Positions 19,572 to 30,029 of a stretch of DNA of 64,000 nucleotides are shown here, piece by piece. How positions within the stretch are numbered: the stretch's first letter is position 1; each line of letters begins with the position of its first letter. The stretch spans positions 61,323 through 125,322 of the forward strand of contig SVBN01000001.1 in assembly GCA_015058875.1 (NCBI GenBank), in the 5' to 3' direction. The notes beneath the pieces were generated by a model. That model was not told the origin of the DNA. It worked only from the letters and a program-made list of their open reading frames with translations, and did no database searches. Source of the stretch: Erysipelotrichaceae bacterium. GTDB taxonomy: Bacteria > Bacillota_I > Bacilli_A > Erysipelotrichales > Erysipelotrichaceae. The position numbers and the translations under genes are program-made.

Positions 19572-21629
19572 TTACTTAAATGCGATGGTTGCGTGTAACG
19601 GATAATGGTCACTCGGTTCAACATCAACCGTGCCATCTTCGTTTGCAAGAGGAATATATCCGCTTAAAAATACCATATTAGGTGAAATTAAGATATTGTC
19701 GTACGGCTTAATCGGTCTGACTTCGGATGTGCTGTGGTATGTATGAATCCAAAGATTGCGTTTAATGTCCCCAAACATACTGCCCTGTAGGCTGATTGCG
19801 CCCCAATCTGTAAACTCGGCGAGATCCGCTTCAACAATAGCCTCAAATTCTTCCCATGTTTCCGGAGGGTCTTCATCGTCACAACCGTTATTAAAGTCTC
19901 CCATTATAACGTAATACTTCGGATTAATGTCATCCAAGTAGGCTAATATCTCGTCTATTTGATTTTTGCGGACGGTTCTAGTTCTCCAAGAAAGATGCGT
20001 GACAATAAAATGAACATTATCACCTTCTCTATTATTTAATACACAGTCAACGAAATAGAGTTTCTTCCATGTTTCCGGGTAATAGTTATCGAAATAATGT
20101 ATGTATTCATACAAGATTCTATGCTGAGACGCAATTCTTTGCAGAATATATCCATCCGCTATATTGAGAGATGACCAATACGGCCTTAATGAACCGAACA
20201 TGCTCTCACTTGTTACGCCCTGCGCCTCGTTCCAATACTCGTCCCACTCCACAAAGCCGAAGATAGATCGTTTTTCCTCTGCAAAAATGTTCACAAACGG
20301 TTTGTAGTCATCATCTGTTCCTATGGGGGTATTGTCTCCTAATGCAAAATGCCCGACATTGTATTCACAGACATCGAACTCTTTGCCTAGTCCATCCGGG
20401 ATCGGCCTCGAAAGGTACTCAACTCCAAGCCCTTGCCATGCATTTGATGCTACTAACGTGTCGGTGTTTTTATAAAGTTTGATCTTGGCTAAATTTGACG
20501 GGTTATTTAGAACGTTAATTGCATCGTTAGATGAGTGGGAAAGGAATACATACATTTCTGCGTCTATTATTCTCCCGGCGTCGCCTGCACATCCGATTGC
20601 AATGTAAAGTTTTTCTCCTGCCGCTACAGAGATTACAGCAGATGCCGCCCCTCCTACAGTGTTAGTGCTCGATGCGTCAATAGACAATCTTCTCAATGTT
20701 GTTACGCCGCCCGAACCATTGTCTTTATACAATGCCGCATACACAGTTTCACAGCCAACGTTGCGGTTGAAAAATGCCGCCACCGACAAAACGTAATCAT
20801 CGCCCGTACTTACTTCGTATACCTCTTTTGTTGAGGCACTCCCGGAAAAAGATCCGCCCCTTAAATATCTATTGATCAAATTAGACGTGGTCGCAGTACC
20901 CGTTACTCTTACACATCCTTTTGCCATGTTGTAAAACTCAAGGCCCGAAGTTGTTGAGAGTACAGTTTTAGTGATCAAGTTTTTTTCGTTATTGGCGGAT
21001 ACAATCAGATCAGCACTATATCTCTGCTGATGGAAAATCCCATCTGATACGGCGTTTGATATTACCATATTTCTCCCTTCGACTGTTTTAAGAGCGCAAT
21101 TTCTAAACTCTTCAAATTGGGAGCGTACAGCACTTCCTGCTGTGGTATATGTTTCGCCATCAGCACCAACACGAATGTCGATCAACTCAGCGTTTCCTTC
21201 AGTTGGTGTTCCTTGTACAAGAATATTGTCAATACGTTCGTGGTCGGCATTAACCTGTGAGACAAGTCCTGCCGGGATATCATCGTTAATTGTATGCCCG
21301 TTTACCGTCTCGGCATCATCTACAATACCGTTTGCGTTTTTATCATATACTGACGCTTTCATATCGCCAGTGCCATGCTGACCTTCTGCGTCTGAGATAA
21401 GAATGAAATTCTCTCCATCGGTAGAATAAGAGAATCCTGCTTCTGTCGCTTTGATATTTGTTACGCCATCAGACGTTACGCCGTGTGCAACGAGATTGTT
21501 ATTGATAAAGTCCCTAGTCTGTTTGTGGAGTGAGAATAACTGTTCCCTCGCTTCAGACTCATTCTCGGGATCGGGATAATCCGATGCATCAAGGAATCCA
21601 TTTGCCGGGGTGAAATTAAATCTATCCAT
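19572..21629 (-). CDS. phage tail protein with C-terminal endonuclease/exonuclease/phosphatase (DNase I-like) domain
   Basis: C-terminal FDVCEYNVGHF, VTHLSWR, YVIMGDFNN, SDHYPLHATI EEP motifs; between tail nozzle and lysis genes. Confidence 0.75.
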   Translation of the reverse strand: MDRFNFTPANGFLDASDYPDPENESEAREQLFSLHKQTRDFINNNLVAHGVTSDGVTNIKATEAGFSYSTDGENFILISDAEGQHGTGDMKASVYDKNANGIVDDAETVNGHTINDDIPAGLVSQVNADHERIDNILVQGTPTEGNAELIDIRVGADGETYTTAGSAVRSQFEEFRNCALKTVEGRNMVISNAVSDGIFHQQRYSADLIVSANNEKNLITKTVLSTTSGLEFYNMAKGCVRVTGTATTSNLINRYLRGGSFSGSASTKEVYEVSTGDDYVLSVAAFFNRNVGCETVYAALYKDNGSGGVTTLRRLSIDASSTNTVGGAASAVISVAAGEKLYIAIGCAGDAGRIIDAEMYVFLSHSSNDAINVLNNPSNLAKIKLYKNTDTLVASNAWQGLGVEYLSRPIPDGLGKEFDVCEYNVGHFALGDNTPIGTDDDYKPFVNIFAEEKRSIFGFVEWDEYWNEAQGVTSESMFGSLRPYWSSLNIADGYILQRIASQHRILYEYIHYFDNYYPETWKKLYFVDCVLNNREGDNVHFIVTHLSWRTRTVRKNQIDEILAYLDDINPKYYVIMGDFNNGCDDEDPPETWEEFEAIVEADLAEFTDWGAISLQGSMFGDIKRNLWIHTYHSTSEVRPIKPYDNILISPNMVFLSGYIPLANEDGTVDVEPSDHYPLHATIAFK

Positions 21630-23596
21630 TATTTAATCTCCTTTACTAAGGTGTACTCGCAACGAATGCCCGATATGCTCATGTCTCTAGCCACCTCGTT
21701 ATTAGATAATTGAATCGCAAACAACATGATCTTTTTCACGGAACACTTCCTTGCGAATGTCTTTGCAAAGTTTACGATAAGCCACCCGAATGTTCTCCAA
21801 CTGAACTGCCCCCAAAGGGAATGCGTCTGAGGAACAACAATGTTTTCCGGGTCTTGCTCACCATCTGAATCTTCGTCTGTTATGTAACGAATGTGATGAA
21901 TACCGGGGGTATCGCCTCTGATCTCAAAGAACGCTTTCTTAACAGTCTTCAGCATATGGTATGCGCCAAAGTCCATGAGCGGAGTCTGATATACGGAAGT
22001 GATAACCTCTCTGTCCTCATCCATTACTGAGTTATCGAATATAAGCAATCTGTTATTCTGTGCGTGGTAGAACTTCCTGCCGAATACCATACATGCACCA
22101 TTCGTTACCCATATGTTATTCCACAGAAACCATGCTGTATTCTTGGCGGCTGTGTCTACGTTGATCCTGTCAGAAGATGAATATGGTGCGTTTGTATAAT
22201 CCCACACGTAAGCATGTCCGCCTTTATCAGTTATGTTAACTGTATTACCATCATCATCCTCGTATGAGCAAACAACTTCAGATGAAGCAGGAGTATTGCA
22301 GAACACCATGTATTTGCCATCAAAGGCAATCGCTTTAGCATCTTTCAGATTCGGTTCTGACAGCAGTCCGTTTGCACGATAGCCACCATTAATATTCCGG
22401 GATACTACTCTGACGTTTCTCTCGTCCTCAATGACAGTAGAGCAAAGAGTCAGAATGCCGTATTCTGTATGTCCCCACGTCAGACGGTTATCTACAAACT
22501 GAATTGTTTCGGGCATGTCGCATCCGATATCAACGTTGATCTGAGTGGTAAAGAACATCGCCTTCTCTTCACCCGTAGTGTCAGTTCCGTACTGATAACC
22601 GATAGCGTAGATCTCAGTCGGCTTGAACACGATCAAGTTGTTATACTGTGCGCCGAAGCCTGTAATATCTTTTTCTGAGTTGCCGACTACAGCGTAGTTT
22701 GTTTCGGGCCAATACGCCGCATTGAACACATCAGAGAAGTAATAAGTAGATGTTCCATTCCCGGCAACAAACAGGCGTGAGTTATTCTGACCGCCGTATA
22801 CCGCCCAATACTTGCACCCTTTAATGGAGTTCTCATACTTTGTAAATGTCTTATAAGCCGTAATAACTACATTGTTCTGACCGTTGGATGGCGCAACGTT
22901 AAAGGTGATAATACCCCTTGTGCGGTTTACGGATACGATCTTTCCCGACTCGTCACCTTCTTCATAATCAACACCGTCAATCTCTACCTTAATGTGGGTG
23001 GAGTCGAGACCCCTTGTATCAGAATCATCTTCCTTAGGGATCATGACGGTGTACTGAGTAGATGTTCCGTCACCATTAAAAGTATTTTTATAGCCTGCAC
23101 CGAGACGGTTATAGTCTTCAATGATATCGGAGTGCGACCCATCCGGGGTACGGTTGATGCACACATCCGGGCAATAAGGTTCTACTTCACTGCCTGTCGT
23201 GCCGTCATACTGATAGAAATGATTGTTGCACAGGTAATAGAGAAACTTATTGTAGTTAATGAACGTTCCCTTCTTTACGGGTACAGGTTCAAGGATTGTT
23301 TCCATCACGTCCGCATCGGGGTCGTATTTGATTAGTTTCGTGCCGATATGAACGTACATTTCGTCCGCATACTCAGCCATTGCGAGAATATTTTCCCCGA
23401 AATAATGCACTCTTGAATTGCCGTATCTCTTTCCGAAAACTCCGTTCTTGAGCATCATGTTGAGCATCTTCGGAGACTGATTCAGCGGCAATGTGTAGTC
23501 CAAATCCTGTATATTCAGTCCGCCGTATCCCGGTTCAGCAATATCAAGGATCTTATACTGAGCAGGCTCATGTGTTTTCTGTTTCTGCCAAACCAT
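21629..23596 (-). CDS. phage tail nozzle/stabilization protein (beta-propeller-like)
   Basis: GGLNIQDLDYTLPLNQSPKMLNMMLKNGVFGKRYGNSR; repeated beta-rich blocks; follows adaptor gene. Confidence 0.75.
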   Translation of the reverse strand: MVWQKQKTHEPAQYKILDIAEPGYGGLNIQDLDYTLPLNQSPKMLNMMLKNGVFGKRYGNSRVHYFGENILAMAEYADEMYVHIGTKLIKYDPDADVMETILEPVPVKKGTFINYNKFLYYLCNNHFYQYDGTTGSEVEPYCPDVCINRTPDGSHSDIIEDYNRLGAGYKNTFNGDGTSTQYTVMIPKEDDSDTRGLDSTHIKVEIDGVDYEEGDESGKIVSVNRTRGIITFNVAPSNGQNNVVITAYKTFTKYENSIKGCKYWAVYGGQNNSRLFVAGNGTSTYYFSDVFNAAYWPETNYAVVGNSEKDITGFGAQYNNLIVFKPTEIYAIGYQYGTDTTGEEKAMFFTTQINVDIGCDMPETIQFVDNRLTWGHTEYGILTLCSTVIEDERNVRVVSRNINGGYRANGLLSEPNLKDAKAIAFDGKYMVFCNTPASSEVVCSYEDDDGNTVNITDKGGHAYVWDYTNAPYSSSDRINVDTAAKNTAWFLWNNIWVTNGACMVFGRKFYHAQNNRLLIFDNSVMDEDREVITSVYQTPLMDFGAYHMLKTVKKAFFEIRGDTPGIHHIRYITDEDSDGEQDPENIVVPQTHSLWGQFSWRTFGWLIVNFAKTFARKCSVKKIMLFAIQLSNNEVARDMSISGIRCEYTLVKEIK

Positions 23597-23973
23597 CAGT
23601 TAATGCTCCTGTAGACATCTTCCACCTCTACTTCTACACCCCACATATACTTGGACTGCCTGTTTTCGTAGTCGGTGTTAAAGATATCGTATTTTGAAAG
23701 ATCATCGTCAATAAAGAACTTCGCCGCAAGTCCGTAAGGGAGAATCTCCCAACACATCTCGTTCTCGTATGGCAACACATCTGTGTCCAACGATACGGTC
23801 GGGACTTCAGTCAGTTTCTCTCTTCCGTGCTTGAGGCGGAGATGATTGTTCAGATCGAAGTTTTCGGAAAGAAGGACATTGATCCATAACATGTAATATC
23901 CATCATAGTCCTTGGATGACTTCTTCTCGAACATCATGTTCTTTGCCAATTCGTAGAGTTCTTTTACAGTCAT
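23596..23973 (-). CDS. phage head-tail adaptor-like protein
   Basis: Size and position between MCP and nozzle protein. Confidence 0.6.
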   Translation of the reverse strand: MTVKELYELAKNMMFEKKSSKDYDGYYMLWINVLLSENFDLNNHLRLKHGREKLTEVPTVSLDTDVLPYENEMCWEILPYGLAAKFFIDDDLSKYDIFNTDYENRQSKYMWGVEVEVEDVYRSIN

Positions 23974-23998
23974 AAACCAATGTCCTTTCTAGCCTTAA

Positions 23999-24871
23999 TT
24001 AAGCGCTTGTCTTAATCTGAAGTACGCCTTTGTTGATTGTGTCGAGGACGAAAGCATCACCTCTGTAACGGCCTTCCATCAGTACGCCACTGATTCCCGG
24101 AGGGTTGTTACGGATGAACAGTTCCTTCATCTTCTGAGCAAAGATAACGGACTTCTTGTTTACGAACAGAGCCTGTGTGCCTGCAACGTCAGCCATAGCA
24201 GTGCCGCCTTCTGTCAGAGTTGCATCGAAATATGTGTCGGGCACTTCGATAACCGTGAAATTCATGCACTTACCGACAACGCCCTTTGTCAGATCCTTCT
24301 CACCGAGTTTCTCAACAGAAATAAATTCCGGGTTTCTCAGCAGTTTTGCATATGTAGTTGTGGTGACATACGCATAGCAACGGCTCGGGTCGACCGGGAT
24401 AGCGTTATTGAAGAAATGAGAGTGAGCGGCGATGAACATATCAAGGACAGTGTCTTTGGTGACAGCCGCCATCGGTGTGGACTGACCTGCGTGATGTGCC
24501 CATGTAGTCAGAGCGACTTTATCGAAGTACGGAACAACCTGTTCACCGATCTGAGCCTTTGTGACTTCACCCGTCTTCTTAGCCATCATCTGGTCTGTGT
24601 AATTGCCACGGTCAACAACGATAGCGAAGGACTTGTCACGAGACAGCACGAGTTCCTGCTTGGTGTCCTGTAATTCGGCAGGTGTACCGAAACGGTTGCC
24701 CGATGCCGATCTGTTATAGTCGTTCAGCGGCTGAGTGACAGCTGTGAGGATGTGGATGGAGCTTACACCGTTCCAATCGTAGTCAGTGTTGTACTTACCT
24801 GTGATAACGGATTCTCTTGTGTAAGCCTGCAGAAGTTTGCCTTCGTACTTGGTAGCTAAATTGATAGCCAT
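23999..24871 (-). CDS. phage major capsid protein
   Basis: Position after scaffold; KRSGNRFGTPAELQDTKQEL...DRGNYTDQMMAKKTGE style MCP sequence. Confidence 0.85.
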   Translation of the reverse strand: MAINLATKYEGKLLQAYTRESVITGKYNTDYDWNGVSSIHILTAVTQPLNDYNRSASGNRFGTPAELQDTKQELVLSRDKSFAIVVDRGNYTDQMMAKKTGEVTKAQIGEQVVPYFDKVALTTWAHHAGQSTPMAAVTKDTVLDMFIAAHSHFFNNAIPVDPSRCYAYVTTTTYAKLLRNPEFISVEKLGEKDLTKGVVGKCMNFTVIEVPDTYFDATLTEGGTAMADVAGTQALFVNKKSVIFAQKMKELFIRNNPPGISGVLMEGRYRGDAFVLDTINKGVLQIKTSA

Positions 24872-24883
24872 GAGTGTTCTCCT

Positions 24884-25660
24884 TTACTTGCCGAGTAAAC
24901 CCTCCAAGAACGGATCACCATCGCCTGTAGAAGAACCTGCGTTGCTTGTGATGTTGCCTACCGACTTTGATTTGTTAGTCGTATTTGTACGAGCCGCTTC
25001 AAGCTCTTTGCGCAACTGCCTGTTCTCGTAGCTTCTGTACGCACTCAACAGCGTTTCGCCTCGCATGTCGATATCGTCGATTACTTCCTGTGGGAGTTTC
25101 TGAATATCAACATCCGGGAATTCACGTAAAAACTGCTCAACCTGCGAACGTGCCATAGCCTGCCGGGACTGCGTGGCCTGCGCCTGTGCCTGTGCCTGCT
25201 GTGCCTGTTTCTGATTGAGCTGATTGCGGTATTCCGACTGTGCGTACTGCTGTGCGACTTCTTCCGTAACTCCGGGGTTTTTAGCCATGAAATCTCTTGC
25301 AATACGATTTACGGCAGATGTCTCTTGAAACTGAGCAAGACGGTTGGCATATTCTTCAACCGACAATCCTGCACGCTGAGCCTGCTCTTCGACCATCTTT
25401 CTGATCGGGTCGTTCTGAAGCTCCTGCATACGGTTGTAAATCTTGTCGTAGTTTCTCCCCTTCTGAGCAAGCTCGATTGCCTGTTCTTTTGTAAGGGATT
25501 CATCTGCGCCGTTGTAGCGAATGTTCAGAAAAGATTCATCCGCCGTGGGTGTGGATTCTTCCGTGGATTCTGTTTCTTCATTGGTGGAGTCGGAAACTTC
25601 ATCGACAAAAAAATCGTCTGTGCCTTCGTCAATTAACTGGTTTGTCATCTCTTCGGGCAT
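24884..25660 (-). CDS. phage scaffold protein
   Basis: Acidic/Q-rich coiled coil directly upstream of MCP. Confidence 0.75.
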   Translation of the reverse strand: MPEEMTNQLIDEGTDDFFVDEVSDSTNEETESTEESTPTADESFLNIRYNGADESLTKEQAIELAQKGRNYDKIYNRMQELQNDPIRKMVEEQAQRAGLSVEEYANRLAQFQETSAVNRIARDFMAKNPGVTEEVAQQYAQSEYRNQLNQKQAQQAQAQAQATQSRQAMARSQVEQFLREFPDVDIQKLPQEVIDDIDMRGETLLSAYRSYENRQLRKELEAARTNTTNKSKSVGNITSNAGSSTGDGDPFLEGLLGK

Positions 25661-25696
25661 TTAGTTTCTCCTGTCGCCTATGGTTGGGCGAATATA

Positions 25697-25858
25697 TCAC
25701 TCTGATTTCTCAGTTGTGACCGGGGTTTCTTCCTCTATCAGTTCGAGGGGTTTGCCAATAAAAAACCCGCAGTGCGGGCATTCAAAGTAGTAGATATTCT
25801 GCTCTTCGATGGGTGCTTTCTTTCGCTCCATCGTCTTATGACATTTGGGACAAATCAT
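25697..25858 (-). CDS. 53-aa zinc-ribbon microprotein (MICPKCHKTMERKKAP...YFECPHCGFFIGK)
   Basis: Translated by hand: two CxxC pairs, start overlaps portal stop (ATGA); too short for the ORF track. Confidence 0.8.
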   Translation of the reverse strand: MICPKCHKTMERKKAPIEEQNIYYFECPHCGFFIGKPLELIEEETPVTTEKSE

Positions 25859-27717
25859 GCGTTGCCTCCATAGAATTCTTTCGATGCTTCATATACTTGA
25901 TTCAGTTCTTCGTTGCCGTACATACCTGTCGCCGCACGGTTATCCTGTCCATCCTGCATACCTCTTGTTACGCCGGGGATCATCTGCTGTTGCTGTTCAA
26001 CAATCTTCTGCTGACGTTCTGCATCGGCTCTCTGCTGTTTCAGTTCGTCCATCAGTTTCCGCTTGTTCGGAATGTATTTGTCCGGGATGCCTTCAAGGTA
26101 GGTAATCGGGTTGGTAACGATGCCCTTGTCGAACAGGTTATCCATCGTCTGTACCTGTGTCTGCTCAGACCAATAGGAAGACTGACCGATTTCTACATCG
26201 AGATCGAAGTTTGCGTTCCTCAAAATCGAGAAATCAATCTCCGCATATGTCTTGTAGATAGGGACAACCTCAATATCCGGAGGCAACTGCCCTGTCACAG
26301 GGTCAACCATCGGCTGTACCGGGTTGCCGAACACGTCGTGATACTCGATATGATCCACAAGGTTCAGTGCTTTGGCCTGCGATTCAGTGATTTTCACCAT
26401 TCTCGTACCGTAGTCACACCCCATGATGTCCACGATGATCCTCACGATGTCCTCATAGAACTGATAGAAATCGAGTTTCTGAATTTCGAGGGGTACTGAG
26501 GATGCCTGCTGAACGGAAACGATAGCGGATGTGTTGTTCGGGTTAGAAATTTCACCTAATGCCGCATCAGACGCACCCATTGTTTCCTTGGTGTAGGCGA
26601 TAGTAGAGTCGATCAACTGAATAATCTGATTGGAGAAGTCGGGTGCTTTCACTGCATCAATGACTTTGCCTGCCATATCCATGTTGGTAATAGCGGTGGC
26701 CTTCGTCACGTCGTTGGTCAGCTTGGCAATCTTGTTTTCATCGTAAAAAACACGGGGGAAACCCATGTTCGTCATGTACACCATGCACATTGCATAGATC
26801 TTATTGATGAAAACTTGGTTCGGAATCAGTCCCGTGATCGGAGAGCGTCCGTGATAGTTGTTCGATACCTTCTCCCACGAGAACCAAGCAATCGGGTACA
26901 ACTTATATTCGAGATCCGTCTCTTCCTTCAGTACCACTTTATTCGTAACCTTAATGCACTTGACGGTCGTCTTTGTACGAGGCTTGGAAATACCGAACTG
27001 ATCTCTGTCATTGATCGTTGTTTTCTCTTTCCAAAACTTCGTAATGACTGTAGTCAGCTGTGCGTCAGCGGAAGATTCTTCATTGGTGTACTCGTCATCA
27101 TCCGGGGTAATCATGGAGATATCGTTCTCAGAAACGCCTGCCTGTTTCGCCATATCCTTCACCTGTTTGGTGTAAAGACGCTGAACAACAAGGATATAAG
27201 GCTGTTTCTGAACCTCTGAAGAGTACGGATTACCGAAAATAATATGCGTGTTGTCCACGACTTCCGTTTCAATATCGCCTTGATAGGACTGATTCGTTTC
27301 AATATCCGGGTCAAAGTTAATGTAGACAGCCGTATCGCCATCCACGCAAGCATTCTGAATGTTTTTACGGGCCTTCGTAGTGGTCTTGGTGCGCTCGATA
27401 ACCTTTTCGACTGAGGATGCAAGTACATCAGCAAGGGCCTTATTCTCTTCCGTATCGTCAAACGGTGTAATATGTACGCCGACATCATCCGAAACAAGCA
27501 TCGCAATGAAGTAGCTTACTACTCGTTTGATGATATTGAAGACAGGCTTGGTCATATCGGGAGCGTTTACCCCGTACCACTGATCGCCCATAAAAAAACG
27601 CTGATTCTTGCGGACATTTGAATAGAGTTCTATCCCGGAATTAAACGATGTTCCGTCCACATATTCAGCGTATATTTCTTCGGGTTTCTTTTTAATTTCC
27701 ATGAGGGTTTCCGTCAA
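25855..27717 (-). CDS. phage portal protein
   Basis: Position after terL; NQVFINKIYAMCMVYMTNMGFPRVFYDE...SDAALGEISNPNNTSAI. Confidence 0.88.
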   Translation of the reverse strand: MTETLMEIKKKPEEIYAEYVDGTSFNSGIELYSNVRKNQRFFMGDQWYGVNAPDMTKPVFNIIKRVVSYFIAMLVSDDVGVHITPFDDTEENKALADVLASSVEKVIERTKTTTKARKNIQNACVDGDTAVYINFDPDIETNQSYQGDIETEVVDNTHIIFGNPYSSEVQKQPYILVVQRLYTKQVKDMAKQAGVSENDISMITPDDDEYTNEESSADAQLTTVITKFWKEKTTINDRDQFGISKPRTKTTVKCIKVTNKVVLKEETDLEYKLYPIAWFSWEKVSNNYHGRSPITGLIPNQVFINKIYAMCMVYMTNMGFPRVFYDENKIAKLTNDVTKATAITNMDMAGKVIDAVKAPDFSNQIIQLIDSTIAYTKETMGASDAALGEISNPNNTSAIVSVQQASSVPLEIQKLDFYQFYEDIVRIIVDIMGCDYGTRMVKITESQAKALNLVDHIEYHDVFGNPVQPMVDPVTGQLPPDIEVVPIYKTYAEIDFSILRNANFDLDVEIGQSSYWSEQTQVQTMDNLFDKGIVTNPITYLEGIPDKYIPNKRKLMDELKQQRADAERQQKIVEQQQQMIPGVTRGMQDGQDNRAATGMYGNEELNQVYEASKEFYGGNA

Positions 27718-27874
27718 ACATCATCATGTTAAGAATCTGTCTGATCTGTCCTTTCTCCGTATCGGTAAAATCTTTTGCGGCGTCAATACGCTCCATCCGT
27801 CGAAGAGTATAGAGTGTTATACATGATGTAATCATAGAAAGAACTGCGATGACTCCAAGGACAATAATTGCCAT
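27692..27874 (-). CDS. small phage membrane protein
   Basis: N-terminal TM, between terL and portal. Confidence 0.55.
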   Translation of the reverse strand: MAIIVLGVIAVLSMITSCITLYTLRRMERIDAAKDFTDTEKGQIRQILNMMMFDGNPHGN

Positions 27875-27875
27875 A

Positions 27876-29609
27876 TCAACCTCCTATAAAGTTCAAGAAA
27901 GACATTACTTCTTCGTAATCTTTCGGTAAGATTTCCTCTTCAATCGGAACATAATCAACCGCCTGTGGCATAATCGCCCAACTGATAGCCATTGCAAACA
28001 CGCAGTCATCATGCGCACCTGTAGCGGCTTCGGGTCTGCCGACCTCATTCTTAACGAAACTCAATGCCTCATGGAAGAAAGCCGGGTCTTGTATTAAGTC
28101 CGCATGGTAGTTCACGATCTCTTTCAGCTTATCCAATATCAGTGGTCTAGTCGTAGAGGTGGTTTTAAAGCCGAACTTCTTCATGACATGCGGCATATAG
28201 GTATCGACCGTTTCTCTTACGTAGAGATTCTCATATCCCATCTCCTGCAATCGCAGTGTCGGATAGGACGAGAAGTTTGTTTCCGGGCCGATCAGAGCGT
28301 AGTTGTAATACCTGCCGAGGTTATATATCTGCTGAACGAACTGTCGCTCATCCATCTGCGCACGGTACTTGGCTACCTGCTTACCGCCTTCCGTCTTATC
28401 CAATACATACCCGACGAAATAGTCAGATCCTTCACCTGCGGTATCCGCTCCAAGGCAATAAACGTGACCGGGTTCGGGGTGTTGCCATATAGAGATACAG
28501 CCATTCTGCCGTTCGTAGAATCCGCCCAATTCGGTAAACTCTCCCATATCCATCGGAGGATGCACACTTCTTAATCTCTCCTGTATCTTCACGGGATCGA
28601 AGAACGGATTACCCGACTGAATGAACGCTTCTTCCGGGGTGGCAGGATACTCCTGTTTAAACTGATTGATATCGCCACCGCACAGCGTACGAATAGCGTA
28701 CCGTCTCCACATGATCTGCTCATTGTCGAGTCCGAATTCAGCCTTCAGATCATTCTCTTCCGCAGTTAATTCCTCGCCGTTATACTCCCTTCTGTATTCG
28801 GGCATCTGATACCACGGGAAGAATAACGGAATATAATCGTTATCCCCTGCCACTGCGGAGTCCCACATCTGCTTGAAATAGTTATAGCCATTGGCAGTAC
28901 TTTCGATTACCAACAGTGAGAACCCGGACTGAGGCAGTGTCTGCAATAGACCTGTCAGCTGATCCTGTACGGTTTTGCCGTCCTGTTCCTTCCAAAACGC
29001 TATCTCAGACAAATGCATCAGCTTATACGTAGCAGATCGACCAACGCCCTTCTGTTCAGCACTTGATACCCTAATAGAACTTCTCAAGCCGGGATTTGCT
29101 TCTTTTTCAGCAGGATCATTGGTAGGATTCTCGAACCTCAGCAGTTTGCTATTGGAGTATTTGACCATCGGCTTCAGATTAGGCGGCAGGTTATCGTAGT
29201 ACCTCTTCACCATGTCGTAGATGTTATTCGTAGCGTCGGTGTTATGCGCCATGATCAATCCGTTGATAAAGAACGAAGTCATAGTCACCGCACCGATCAG
29301 TGCCTCAGTCATGGTAGAGAAACCCATCTGACGAGCTTTAAGGATAATCACCTTGCACGGTTTATCGTTGTTGTAGTGTTCCTTGAACGTCTCATACAAA
29401 ACCTTCTGAGCGTCGTTCATATGGAGCGGAACAAGGTTACTCTGCTTATCGACAATCTTGAAATAAGTCTCGATATAATCCTTTAGAGATAAGACAGCAG
29501 GCTTTACATACTTCTCACCCTTCGCCTTGGCCTCAGCCTTCTTCTGTTTCTCAAGTTCGGCCTCTTCCTTCTTCTTCCGTTCTCTTGCTTTTCTTGCAGT
29601 CTGTTTCAT
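27876..29609 (-). CDS. terL: phage terminase large subunit
   Basis: ILKARQMGFSTMTEALI Walker A, MHLSEIAFW, nuclease GADTAGEGSDYFVG. Confidence 0.93.
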   Translation of the reverse strand: MKQTARKARERKKKEEAELEKQKKAEAKAKGEKYVKPAVLSLKDYIETYFKIVDKQSNLVPLHMNDAQKVLYETFKEHYNNDKPCKVIILKARQMGFSTMTEALIGAVTMTSFFINGLIMAHNTDATNNIYDMVKRYYDNLPPNLKPMVKYSNSKLLRFENPTNDPAEKEANPGLRSSIRVSSAEQKGVGRSATYKLMHLSEIAFWKEQDGKTVQDQLTGLLQTLPQSGFSLLVIESTANGYNYFKQMWDSAVAGDNDYIPLFFPWYQMPEYRREYNGEELTAEENDLKAEFGLDNEQIMWRRYAIRTLCGGDINQFKQEYPATPEEAFIQSGNPFFDPVKIQERLRSVHPPMDMGEFTELGGFYERQNGCISIWQHPEPGHVYCLGADTAGEGSDYFVGYVLDKTEGGKQVAKYRAQMDERQFVQQIYNLGRYYNYALIGPETNFSSYPTLRLQEMGYENLYVRETVDTYMPHVMKKFGFKTTSTTRPLILDKLKEIVNYHADLIQDPAFFHEALSFVKNEVGRPEAATGAHDDCVFAMAISWAIMPQAVDYVPIEEEILPKDYEEVMSFLNFIGG

Positions 29610-30001
29610 GCCTTCAGCTTGGTATTCTTCAGTACCTGCTCGATGGAAATCTTAGCGTTCAGATCAACTCCTCTGTTATCCGAATAACCCATTGTCTTCA
29701 GAGCGAAGATCGCCCCGGTAGGGTTTTTCATGGTTTTCAGATTCTTGAACAGATCCGCCTCAATCATGTTACTCGCATACTCATGTACACTCGCAAGATC
29801 CGGGTGGTCTGCCATGTTCTTAAACATCTGCTTGGAGATCTGAAGATAATTGCACAGAGAAGGAACACTCCATTCAAGTGGATCAGTCTCTTCAAAGTAT
29901 CTCTTAATCCTGCCCTCAAACAATGTGGGGTTAATGTTATCGAGCTTCTTCGGTTTATAACGCTTGTCGGGCGTACCATCTTTCTTCAGTTTCTGTTCCA
30001 T
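29606..30001 (-). CDS. terS: phage terminase small subunit / DNA-packaging protein
   Basis: Position before terL; HTH-like SVPSLCNYLQISKQMFKN; start at 30001 favoured by SD TGGAGGTTTT. Confidence 0.75.
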   Translation of the reverse strand: MEQKLKKDGTPDKRYKPKKLDNINPTLFEGRIKRYFEETDPLEWSVPSLCNYLQISKQMFKNMADHPDLASVHEYASNMIEADLFKNLKTMKNPTGAIFALKTMGYSDNRGVDLNAKISIEQVLKNTKLKA

Positions 30002-30029
30002 AAAACCTCCATTTTCAAGAAAATATAGC

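Noticed and set aside
23596-24871. Antisense + strand ORFs in the capsid region (e.g. 24156, 24416)
   Set aside because: Short antisense frames without SD or domain signal within a conserved late operon
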